Assembly (NCBI RefSeq): GCF_002776525.5
Contig: NC_045444.1
Coordinates: forward strand, 28,802,702 to 28,866,701
Source of the DNA: Piliocolobus tephrosceles
Taxonomy: Eukaryota > Chordata > Mammalia > Primates > Cercopithecidae
Direction of reading: 5' to 3'
DNA length: 64,000 nt
Part shown: piece by piece, positions 23,481 to 34,700 of the stretch
Layout of the letters: every line of letters starts with the position of its first letter
Numbering within the stretch: position 1 is the first letter of the stretch
The notes under the pieces: generated by a model
What the model was told of the DNA's origin: nothing
Seen by the model: the letters and a program-made list of their open reading frames with translations, nothing else
Databases searched by the model: none
Program-made: the position numbers and the translations under genes

Positions 23481-25975
23481 ACTTAACACAGTATTTTGCC
23501 TACAGAAATTACTCAGGAAATACTCATTTAAACTGTAGCTCAATTTCCTCATTTTCCAAATGAATGCATAATTTCCTCTATATAATATTGTGCTTCTGCT
23601 TTCACAAAATGGGTTTAATATATGTAAAACCATTTTGAAAAATAAAATGAAACATTTTTATTAATACTTTCCTATTGAGTTTAACATTTATCCCATGCCT
23701 GCTATGTACCAAGTGCTCTGCTCATTTATTTACTAGAGTGGTATGAATATGGTCTCTACTTAAAAGAAAAATAATCTTTTTCTCTTTAATTTACTTTATC
23801 CCTGTTGAAGTTTTTGTAGACCCCCTTGATTTAAACTATTGACACAGAGATCGAAGCTTGTATACTTTGAACTTATCTTGTATTTTTCTATTGCTTCAAA
23901 CTTTTGGTTCTCTGATTGGTTTTTAATTTCTGATTGGTTTCTAATCTCTGATGGGGCTGGGACCAGGTCATAATCACATGGGAGCTTCCTTCAAACCACA
24001 GTCTCTTCTAAGATTCTGCAATATCCCCTAGGAGTGCTACCCCGATCCTATAATTACTGCAATATAAGTGGCTGTCATTTCCAGGTGTGTTTCTTTCCAA
24101 TGTGTTTGAGGGTGGTCAAAATAATAGAGATCCTTGTTCCCGACAGATCCTTGTTTCATGGTTAGAATGCACTTCACCTTTGTCGTGTACTATGGACCCC
24201 CATCATTAATTGCTATCATAGGAAGTCTATTTATTCTTTGCCAGCACCATTAGAAAGACTTCGTAAACCAGATAAAAGTGCTTTCTCTTAAGCAGAAATT
24301 TTAAATGATGTTTTGTAGCATAAAGTGACAAAATATGTATTTAAAAATTTTCCATCCCCAAATTCATTAGTTTCACCAAGTGCTTCCAGCCTCCATCTTA
24401 ATCCTTTTTTTCTTTAACTTTAGACCTCAAATTAACGTCTCCAGAGCTCCCTACAATGTATATTGTTTCTTGAGGGGGAAAACAAACCCCCACCAAATTC
24501 CTGTAAAGGATACTTAATAAATAGTCATTACATTCCTTCAATAACTTTGCCATTAAGCTTGCATTGAGTTTGTGGCTAACATTTCTAAAATAATCTCAAC
24601 TTTTTATTCTTATTGCTACTGAGTTGGATGTGTCTTTCATTGTGGCTAGATGAGGGACACAAAACCAGTGGTAAAGCCACAAATTACCAGATAAATTTGA
24701 GAATATGAAATAGGAATAAAATCACATTTTCTTTGATTATGATTAAAATTTAGGAATCTATTTAAATAATCTCTACTTATGAAGAGCAAAAATGTTTGCC
24801 TTTTGCACTATGAAAATTTTATTTTAAAAGTTATTCTGTTCAAGTTTTCTGTTTTAAAGTTTAGCTATATAGTTTTTGTTTTAAGAGTTTATAATTCTTG
24901 TTCTTGGAGGGAAAAGAGTTAATATTACAAAATTTGCTTACATTAAATATGTCCTTTTTGCATGTGACCAAAATCATTGGTTCCTAGGTATGTTTTGCAC
25001 CTGATCATATCCTATGATTTTAGTTCTCCATTCCTCATCTTTGAATTGCCACTGATTTCAAATCCCTGTCTCCAAAACAATATAATGACCATTCTATGTT
25101 AGTCTATCTTCAAAACATTCCCACTTGGTCCTATATTTTATCAGCCTTCACATTTTCCTGAAAATGTCCCCTAAATGAACCACAGAGGATTCTGTGCTTA
25201 ATGCCCAGGATCACAATTTGGGAATCATTACTCTGTGTGACTGATTTCTCCCCAAACACTTTGATCATTTAAAAATGATGGCCCTTGCCGACAGCACTAA
25301 TGAGCAAACTCGTGCTTTGTGGTTTATACACAATGGAGGTTTAAAAATGGGCTCAGAATTGGACTCCCTCTTTAGTCTTCCAAGGGGAACATTAGTGAGA
25401 GAGTTATTTTTTAAAAATTAATATTATTTTGGCAGCTTCCCTTGATTTGAATATGAAATGGTGTTAAGAAGGTGACCAGTGAAATGATTTTCTCTTTTCT
25501 TTGTAGATGTCTGTAAACAGTGGAAATATGAAAATGTTTCTATGGACTTTCTAGAGCCAAGGATCTAGTGGCCCCTCACCCAGTAATAACAGCCAAGAGG
25601 TTATTCTGCAGCTCCTTTCACTTAGTGTCCGGAAAGATAAACATAGGGTTAAATAATAGCATGTTTTTGTTTTTTCTGATATGGTGCTAAAGCAAATGTA
25701 AGCATTTCACTAGTTGACTACTTCTTGGGTAAGACTCATTTGTCTGTGTAAAATGCCTTCAAAGACCAAGAGGAAGCCAAGGCCACAGGGAATTAGAGAA
25801 GGGCTAGAGTCCCCACTTTCCTTCGCCTTTTCCTTTAATCCTGACTGTTTACAGCCCTTAGAAGGTGCATTAGGGAGTGAGTCTTCAATTTAAAGCCTTG
25901 AGATCAGAAGGGTATGGCCTCTACTTTAAAAAGGTATTGTTTGGATAAAGAATTCAGGGGTTCTTTTGATGAAAA
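23481..25975. other. Intron with a small 18-bp tandem repeat
   Basis: No transposon family firmly recognised. An 18-bp unit starting tctgattggttt is present twice at 23911-23946 (16 of 18 identical) with a third partial copy at 23947-23955. Confidence 0.5.
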
Positions 25976-26168
25976 TACTAGCTAACATCAATTGAGCACT
26001 TATTACACACTGTTTGCCCTTGAAGTCACTTCAGAAGTATTAATCCATGTGATTGCCCCACAACTCTAGGAAATAGAAGCCATTATTGTCTCCACCTTGT
26101 AGATGAGGAGACTGAGACACAGAGACGTTAAACGACTTGCCCTAAGCCACGAAGATGAGTGGTGCATG
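25976..26168 (+). repeat. MIR SINE, sense
   Basis: It follows the MIR consensus in order: actagctaacatcaattgag, cacttattacacactg, tattaatccatgtgatt, gaaatagaagccattattgt, cttgtagatgaggagactga, gacacagagacgttaaacga, cttgccctaagccac. This is the best preserved MIR in the window. Confidence 0.88.
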
Positions 26169-26170
26169 CA

Positions 26171-27108
26171 ATCTTTGAATCTACTAGTTGCTACCATTGT
26201 AATTTTTGCAAAAAGTTATTCTCTGCTGAATCATACTTACAATTCTTTTTGTATTTCACTTACATTGAAGGATCTGATAGGGAAGTGAGACTTTTCATGA
26301 TGTAAATTGATGGGTGAGAGCTCTCATTTATTCAATTAGGTGTGAGAATAGCCTGGTCCCTTTCTCTTTCTTTCAACCTTTTGGAAAAAAAGTTTCTTTT
26401 TAAAATGTTGCATTACATTGTAATCAATATTTATGTTTATGGAAGTTAAACATGAAGTTAAGACATTAGTCTAGAAAGCTTTTGATTCAACATAGCATTT
26501 CTCTGACTTCTCTACCTGCCTATTCATCAGTTCTCCTTCCTAGAGGCAACTGCCTTCGACAGCTTTGATTTTTGTGGCTTCTTTTTTGTATTAATCTTTT
26601 ATTTTTAAATATTACACACATACTGTTTTCCCTGATTTATCTGTTCTAGGCATTATGCACGTTCTGTTACTATAGTTTAATTTCTCGTTTACACCTCCCA
26701 GCTTCTTCCCTTCCCTCTATTGTTTCATCATAGTCTTTTACAATTTTTAGTTCAATTACTAATTGACATTATTGTTATTTTCTAAATATTTCCAATGATG
26801 TCAATAATTATATAAACATAAATTTCTTTGTATTCAATTTTCTTGGATGGAGTAAATGATTGCCTTCATTTTAAATTCACTTATATTTTATCATAACTAT
26901 AGCTATTTTTTCCAAAAATATCAACAAAATTGCCAAATTCCTATTTTTTTGCCAAACACTGAAATATTAAATAATGTAGTGCCTCCTTTTTAAAAAGTTT
27001 CTTCCCATCGTTCTCCATCTTCTTGCTTAATACATCTTGAACTAAAGGCTCTGTTGGCCTAACATGCAGTGCAGAACATGGAACTTCTTGTTGCCATGTT
27101 CCCATGTT
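26171..27108. other. Intron, nothing assignable
   Basis: T-rich intron, possibly old LINE-derived in part (26580-27000), but no family could be fixed by eye. Confidence 0.4.
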
Positions 27109-27123
27109 CCTGTCCCTTATTTT

Positions 27124-27425
27124 TTTTGTCTATTACTATTATTATTATTAGTCTCCCAGGCTAGAGCACAATGGCATGATCTCAGCTCACTGCAACCTCC
27201 ACCTTCCAGGTTCAAGCGATTCTCTTGCCTCAGCCTCCTGAGTAGCTGGGATTACAGGTGTGCGCCACCACGCCTGGCTAATTTTTTTTTTCTATCTTTT
27301 GTAGAGATGGGGTTTTGGGGTTTCATCATATTGGCTAGACTGGTCTCGAACCCCCGACCTTGTGATCCACCCACATCGGCCTCCCAAAGTGCTGGGATTA
27401 CAGGCATGAGCCTCGGCGCCCACCC
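27124..27425 (-). mobile_element. AluS SINE, antisense
   Basis: A dimeric reverse Alu with the middle T-run at 27282-27290. The target site duplication is cctgtcccttattt (27109-27122) versus cctgtgccttattt (27426-27439). The 143-codon open frame at 27064-27495 is Alu-derived (for example SQSAGITGMS) and is not a gene. Confidence 0.94.
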
Positions 27426-27499
27426 CCTGTGCCTTATTTCTTATGTATTTTTCCCTTGGTCAAATCCTTCATTTTTACCTAAACACTTCCCCTAGATGT

Positions 27500-28590
27500 T
27501 TCCAAACAAGAATATAGCGGAAATAAACACATTTAGTCCTTCCATATCAGGAAATGTCTCTACTTAATGCTACCATTTGATTGATAATTTAACAAATTAT
27601 TTAATTATAGGGGGACAATATTTTCTTCTCAAATTTTGAAAGCATTCTTCTAGCCTCCAATCAGTTTCAGAAGAGTCAAATATGATTTTGATTACCAACT
27701 TTTTGTTGTAAGTGATTACTCCCCCTTCCTCTCTCTCACACATACACTATTTTTGGAAGATTTTACAATCTTTTCTTAGCCCCCGTGTTCTGTAATATAT
27801 GGTCCTACTTGTTTGCTTATTGTACTGTGCACTTGGTAGTCTCTTTCAATCAGAGGCTCATATTGTAAAATTTGGAGACATTCTCTTGTACTTCACGTTA
27901 AATTCTTTTTCCAGCTATTAAAAAAAAAATTGTTCTTTCCAGCTATTAAAAAAAAAAAATTGTTTTCTATTAGGCAGATGTTGAACTTCCTACCTTCCTA
28001 CTTTATTCTCTGATCTTTTCTTTCTTTTCTCTCTTTTTTTTTTTTTTTTTTTGGAGACAGAGTCTCATTCCTCATTGCATCCTCTGCCTCCCAGGTTCGA
28101 GCAACTCTCCTGCCTTAGCCTCCCAAATAGCTGGGATTACAGGCACGGGCCGCCACACCCGGCTAATTTTTGTATTTTTAGTTAGGACGGGGTTTCTCCA
28201 TGTTGGCCAGGCTGGTCTCGAACTCCTGACCTCAAGTGATCCACCCTCCTCAGCCTCCCAAAGTGCCGGGATTACAGGCATGAGCCACCGTGCCCGGCTT
28301 TGATCTCTTCTTTCTCCTCATGTCTTAGCTTTTCCTGATATTTTTGGGTCACTAACTTTTTCCTCCAGAAATTTGCTTGATTTAAAAAATATATTTATAT
28401 TTTTACTTTTCTAATGCCACTCTCATTTATTATTATTTCTGTTTTTATGAACCCTATATGTTTTCTTATCCCAATTATAGTGCTAATAGTTTTTGTTTGT
28501 TTCTTTCCATCTGTTTCTTGTAATTTTTCTGCTTACTTTGAGTTTCTTTCTGTGTTTGCTTATTTTGATATTCTTATTTCATTTCATAAC
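27500..28590. repeat. Ancient interspersed repeat of unassigned family
   Basis: The stretch outside the inserted Alu (28025-28300) has a recurring mammalian repeat pattern: aaagcattcttctagcctcc, ttttacaatcttttcttagc, gtgcacttggtagtctcttt, tcagaggctcatattgt, gcagatgttgaacttcctac. I recognise it as repetitive but cannot name it with certainty. Confidence 0.45.
28025..28300 (-). mobile_element. AluS SINE, antisense, internally deleted
   Basis: A reverse Alu that jumps from gagacagagtctcattcctc directly to attgcatcctctgcctccca, so about 50 bases of one arm (the ggctggagtgcagtggc part) are missing. A 14-bp target duplication is tgatcttttctttc (28011-28024) and tgatctcttctttc (28301-28314). Confidence 0.94.
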
Positions 28591-28594
28591 TTTT

Positions 28595-28692
28595 TCTAAA
28601 GACTGTAAGCTTCATGAGAGCAGAGGGTGTTTTATTCAGCACTTGAAACAGTGCATTGCACATCAATGCTGTTATTCATACAATAAATATTT
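28595..28692 (+). repeat. L2 3' end, sense
   Basis: It matches the LINE2 tail in order: aaagactgtaagcttcatga, gagcagagggtgttt, aacagtgcattgcacatc, tacaataaatatttcctt. Short and 5'-truncated, as usual for L2. Confidence 0.7.
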
Positions 28693-30019
28693 CCTTAATT
28701 ATTAGTTGTAAGTTAGTAAGTAGTTAATGTATAATAACTCATACCTGCCTATTTGCATTTTTAAAAGAGGCATTTAAAATGCTGGTTAAAATTTCCTTGT
28801 GTTTGGAGCCGGGGCACTGGACTTCTTGACTGACAGTCTTCTCTAAATCAATCGCATGATTAAGCTGACTTTTCATTGGGGATATCCAAATTTTAGTGTC
28901 TGCAGGACCTGGGAGCCATTTACTTCTGCTAGAGAAGACTCCTCCAAATTTCCAGATGAAGGGATATATTTTTGCCTTTGATGGATCTGGGAGGTTGACT
29001 GAGGATGGGGACTAAAAGTCTTATTGCTAATGAGGTAGATTTTAATCCCCTAGTTTGCAGTCTCACACTCACCTCTTCCCTCTGCAATGTCAAGTGACTT
29101 TGAGTCTAGACTCTAGAAGCTTCCTTGTTTAATCTTGTCTCATGAAGGTCTGGGAGCTATCACCTGACTATTTGCAATGGGTGAGTAAGCCTGGGACTCT
29201 AGCCTTTCTGAATGATGGCTGTTGTAGGCAGTCTTGACCATGTCTTCCAAGGTACCAGGCACTACCAAGTGATCAACCTCTTGGATATTCTGTAGCAAAA
29301 GGCAAATTTGGTAACTTCTTTGTCATTAATACCTTCATCCCCACAACTGCAAAGACAGGTTCTAACTTCTTTTATTTTACAAAGTCATTACAATGCTTTC
29401 ATATACTTTCTATCTTCCAAAAATTTCTGAGACATATTATTCTCTTTTGTTCACATTCACATTCTCTATGAGTTTGTAAACATAACACATTTTATTTTAC
29501 TGTGATATCAGTAGGATTTCAATAGGTAGGGAAGATTAAGATAGATGATCAATACACAACTTTCAACTAGAAATCTATCCTAACATCTTTACCTCAGCTA
29601 ATGTAATATCTGTAACAGTCATAACTAAACATTGTTTTCCAGTTTCAGGATTCAACAAATAAAAATGCGTAACTACTTTTGAATGAATAGAGTGGTAAAC
29701 ACAAACCTTTAGTCTACTCATCTCCCTGATTTCCGAAGTATTGCTATCATTATTTCGCCTTAGATAATGTTCTAAATGGTTATTAAAAAAAAAAAACCTT
29801 ATCTGAAACATGATTAAAATAGAAAATAGGCACTTGATTATATGTAAAATAACAGAGTAAAAGTGTCATAAATATTATTCCATATCTTAATCTGCGAACA
29901 ATACAATGTAAAGGATAGTGAGCTAACAGGTATTTGTTGAATATCCACTTTGAGAGGCAGTAGGTACAGCATTTGAAAGTTTTGGGGACAGAATGCATGA
30001 GGTTTTTAATCAGATGAAT
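28693..30019. other. Intron, nothing assignable
   Basis: No repeat family or coding exon recognised. Open frames at 29575-29998 on the - strand overlap AT-rich sequence and have no domain. Confidence 0.45.
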
Positions 30020-30230
30020 CTGGGCTAACCAATAGACTCTGACTCCTACAAACTTTGCAATGTTTTCCCACTTGCCTTAGATTCATCATTGATGCAGCTG
30101 AGGCAATGATCATAACCACCTCATAGCATTGATGGAACATGGTACTTGTTAAACACTATTGGCTCTAGAACAAAATAACCTGTGTTTGAATCCCACCTGT
30201 TACTTAATAGCTGCTCTCAGTCTAGCTCAA
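30020..30230 (-). repeat. MIR-like relics, antisense
   Basis: The pattern catcattgatgcagctgagg, caatgatcataaccacctca, tagcattgatggaac resembles the reverse MIR core (cctacctcatagggttg). It is followed by tgtgtttgaatcccacctgt, ttacttaatagctg, resembling another MIR end. Weak but ordered matches. Confidence 0.45.
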
Positions 30231-30960
30231 CTTCCTTCAACGCTGAATTTAGGTGATGTAGAGGAGTAGATTTTAGTCTTTCAGTTGGTGAGATAATAAG
30301 ATTTAGATTTAGATAATGAGTTTTGACATTAGGCTGATGCTAGAACAGAACAAGACTTGGGAATCATGGGAGGGAAAGATATAGTTTGTGTGAGGCAAAT
30401 TATTGAAAGTCAGAGTGAGATTGGAATAGGCAGAATTTGAAGATGATCTTAAGATTCCTGCCTCCTGGTGAACATGCCCTGTATACTCCCATCTCCTTGT
30501 GTGTTTGAAGTTTTTTCTAATAAAATGCTTTCAAATGTCTTAGAAGAAAATGGTTAGAATTTATTTTCAAGGAAAGAAATAAATCATTTCAAAAGAGTTT
30601 ATACAAGCATGAAAGAATTTCATAAATATATTGGTTTAATGATAATTATCAATTTACTAGAATGTATTTACCCATTTACTGGAATATCAGCTGAAAGACG
30701 AATAATACAGTTGGTATGGGGAAGATCATAATTATGAAGGCTTACCAGGTGCTCTAAGCTATATATGTATTAATTTTTAAATTTCTTTTACAATCTTATG
30801 AGGTATAAGTACTATACCATGTCATATTTTGATAAAATAGAAGTACCAAGAGGTTAAATAATTCATTCAGAGGATAAATGATAATAGAATATAAAACAGT
30901 CTAAAACAATTATACACATAAGTATAATTCTATTAGAAGCAGAAATGTATCTATAACTAT
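30231..30960. other. Intron, nothing firm
   Basis: The segment 30420-30520 (attggaataggcagaattt, gcctcctggtgaacatgccc, tgtatactccc) looks repeat-derived but was not assigned. The rest is AT-rich intron. Confidence 0.4.
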
Positions 30961-30971
30961 ATTCATATCTG

Positions 30972-31014
<43 letters not shown>
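30972..31014. repeat. TATC tetranucleotide microsatellite
   Basis: An uninterrupted 43-nt run of the TATC unit, nearly 11 copies, ending just before the AluS at 31026. Pure tetranucleotide runs of this length are usually length-polymorphic. Confidence 0.97.
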
Positions 31015-31025
31015 AAATATATACA

Positions 31026-31311
31026 TTTTTTTGAGATGGAGTCTCGCTCTTGTCACCAAGCTGGAGTGCAGTGGTGTGATCTCAGCTCACAGCAACCTCT
31101 GCCTCCCGGGTTCAAGCGATTCTTCTGCCTCAGCCTCCTAAGTAGCTGGGACTACAGGTGCGCGTCACCACACCCAGCTGATTTTTGTATTTTTAGTAGA
31201 GACGGGGTTTCACCGTGTTGGCCCGGGTGGTCTCCATCTTTTGACCTCATGATCCGCCCACCTGGGCCTCCCAAAGTGCTGGGATTACAGGAGTGAGCCA
31301 CCACACCGGCC
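31026..31311 (-). mobile_element. AluS SINE, antisense
   Basis: A near full-length reverse Alu from ttttgagatggagtctcgct to gagtgagccaccacaccggc. Its T-run is short (7 bases). It retains many CpG-derived signatures (agacggggtttcaccgtgtt), so it is younger than the J copies. Confidence 0.94.
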
Positions 31312-31689
31312 CACCTATCTGTATTATTATTTCCAATCAAAAGGTCAGGTTTTTTTTCTGTAGAAGAGGAACCTAAGTACCAAGTATTATATATGCTACA
31401 CAGGTCAAAGAACTAGTATCCAAAGTAGGATCAGTTATTTCAATTAAAGACTAATTGTGGGGGGTCATTTTGAAAATTCAATCTTATTTCAGTAAGAGTA
31501 GATGTCAAAGCTCCTAAGAGAAATTATGGAAGTCCACTTGGAAAAGGCTTGCAACTGACTTGGTTCATATTTTAAAAAGAATGATGAATATGTTTCTAAC
31601 AAGGTGTCTTAGGGTAAAGCTATTGAGGTTTATGGTGAATTCAAATAAATAATAGGTCGCAGATATAAAGAGGTACAATATAAAAGTTG

Positions 31690-31790
31690 AAAGGCCAATT
31701 CCAATATGGTGTTATACACTATGCTAAGTATTGCAGATTTAAAGATGAATAAAACATGCCCCTTGCCCTCAAGAGTCCCTTGATAGGACA
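31690..31790 (-). repeat. L2 3' end relic, antisense
   Basis: The words ctatgctaagtattgcagat, ttaaagatgaataaaacatg and cccttgccctcaagagtccc are the reverse LINE2 tail. Short fragment with approximate edges. Confidence 0.65.
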
Positions 31791-34700
31791 TCTGCTTTTC
31801 TTCATTTTCAAGAAATTAGTTTTATGTGATTCTTACTGTTACAACCTTGGGATGTGACAAGTTGTGAGAGAAATGATTTATCAGGGAATTTTGATAGCTA
31901 AATCATATCACAGTGATCAGATTAATGAATTTTAGATCAATCTACTCATTCTTTTTTCTATTTTCACCAGAAACTCCTGAGCTAACTCCCAATTTAGCTT
32001 CAAATAATATTTTTTCAACTATACTGATTTACCTCTTCTTTGACTAGTTCTCTTTTAGAATACATCTAAGTAAGTGGTGCTAACCTGGAGGTAAATGAAG
32101 GACCCATCTTTTATAAAAATGTGCTGCCTTGAAGAATTTTTTTTTGACAGAAAAAAAACGGCAGACTTTCTCTTTTAAACCGTATGTTCTTACATTTCTG
32201 ATATCTGGAATCAACAGCTTGCCAGAAACATTTCCAATCAAAAGCCAGACTAACCCATAAAGGTGTCCAGCGAAGTCTGTTCTGATTACTGAAGATGTTG
32301 AACTAGTCTTGACTTCAAACAGTAGATATTTCTACACTTTAGTGGTATATGACAGCTCTATTCATTCCACAATGTCAAATTCTTTGGTTTTGGCCATTGG
32401 GTATTTATGCACTTCTGGCTAGGGAAGCAGAGAAGCCTAATTTGATTCTGGAGCCAAAAGTTTTTAGGCCCTGTTCCTTTGGAACTTGGACTGGAGAATG
32501 TTGGCACTGTATAAAGACTAGGACAGATCAAGTAGTCACACATAACTAACTGACTCAACAGAGCATATTCAGAGAGAAAGATCATGCCTACACATTGGAT
32601 AACCATTCTCCAAGGCAGACTGACAACACCCTGAATTCAATCACCCTTAAATAAACACACAAGGAAAGCACGGCTTTAACATACCTTCCGGCACAGCTCT
32701 CCAATACTGCCTGATTGGGTTTAGTGCCATAGGCCAGGCTGCAGATGCAGCCATTACTGTTGTTCTTACTTATGTCTGTCTGCTGTCTGCTAACAAGCAT
32801 TCATATGCTTTGGATCATTAAAGTCACAACCTCCTATGCCAATCTATTCCTCTCCATGGGTTTGCTGTAGATTAGAAAGAGAGATGCTATTTCTGTTTCT
32901 TTTTCTTTCCATTAAGACCTCCAGTCAGGTTTATTTCTGAGGTCTGAGTATCATATCTTGCACCCTTGCCCTCATTGAACATATAAATTGTGCTCCCATT
33001 AAGCTTGTTCTTTTTGCTTGATTTATTTCCCTTGCTGTTGTATGTGCCTTTTCAATGCAAGGCAAATGATTTGTGCTGGAACTGCAACAGACAAAAGTGC
33101 TGTAACTTAAGCTGCTTCCTGATGCCACTGCTATCTATGAGAGGTCTGCTGTACTTACACCCATGGTAAATATCTTCTGACAGACTCCAGGTGGTCAGGA
33201 TTTTCACAATCCAACCCATTTCAGTGTTAGCACTTGTCATGTGGGGCTCTGTGAATTCTTCCCTTTCATCTTACTGTTGGTGGCAGGTTGGATACATTTG
33301 GACATACCGTACAAGGCCACATGTGTCCACAGGTATAATCGAAGGTGGAGAAACACAAGTTTCTCTTTCAGGGAAGCACAGAGGACAGATATTGTACAGA
33401 GAAAAAAGAAAAAAAAATTGTCACTTGTAGTATTATGCAGGCTGCCCATCTAAACCCATCATTGCCTGGCACCTACACACTAAGGGCAAGAATCCAGCCA
33501 ACTTGTGAGTGGGCACCATGCCATTTGAGCAGATGGGCATGGAAGTCGGCAGCCAGTAGACCATGTATGTGCATCAACGGTGGGTGTTGAGGGCACGATT
33601 CCCAGAGGAGAATGTCCTAACAGCTGTCTGGCCTGAGCCAACATACTTACGACCAAGGAAAAGTGCCATCCTTCAATCCTGCTGAGTTGGATTAACCTTC
33701 AGAACTAAATCTGCTTTTTCGGCAGCAGAAGGTGAGTTTAGGGTCTCTGAAAACCTCAAAGAACAAGTGAAGAAAGGAAACTGGGAGGATACAGTTATTT
33801 GCTATTGACTAAAGATACTGAGGACATTCAATATGCTTATTTTAAATCTTTGACTGATAACCTGTGAATTCTTGAAAGAATGTTATAATTGTTCAAAGCT
33901 TGGCTTCCCACAATACTGTTAGAAGTGACCTTCCAACACAGGCAGACCATTTTCAGTGAGTTAACACTTTTCCACCTTTGCATTAAGAAATAGTGATGTA
34001 TGAAGAAAAGTGTCAGTGGACTACTGACAGCTGACTGTGGGTAGATACCTTTGTCAAACTTGACATATCATGGATTAAATTAGATATATTGTGGGTCAGA
34101 GCTTTCATAAAAGAGAATTTCTTCTTCAGTGATGGAACATACACTTGAAGAAGTAAGAAGTAAACTTCCTATTTCAACCAAAGCCTTTCTGGGCAATGAA
34201 AGAAACATTTATATTTGAGACTGAAAATTAAGCCTGATTCTAATTTAAGAATTTCCAGACAGTTAAACATCATTAAATTAGATAGAAATTGTTTCTTTCA
34301 AACATAGCCAATGGTGATTTGACAACGATTTGTTTTATTTGGTTAGGAATAGGTAGATAATTTTAGCATTCAGATCCTTAATTATTTTCTATGTTGTTTT
34401 CTTATGAGGTATTTGTGAGGTAGTTCTTGGTGTTGTTTTCTGTTGTCTTAAATCTTTTATTTTAAATATAACATATGACTTGAGTTGTGGAGACAATGTC
34501 AGTTTGGTTCAGGATTACCCACCTACATATTCTTAATCTACTCCCTAAACTATTTCATTTTGTTTATATCAAGAGAATAAGTGTTTATATTATTGGGGGT
34601 GAAAGAGATGAATAAGTTATTTTATCTGCTAATGGCAGGAACTATAGCTTTGGCTTTGATTAATTATATAATGTCTTAGATCTAATACCATTAGTAATAT

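Noticed and set aside
27064..27495. 143-codon open frame on the + strand
   Set aside because: Most of it is an antisense AluS; peptides such as SQSAGITGMS are typical Alu translations.
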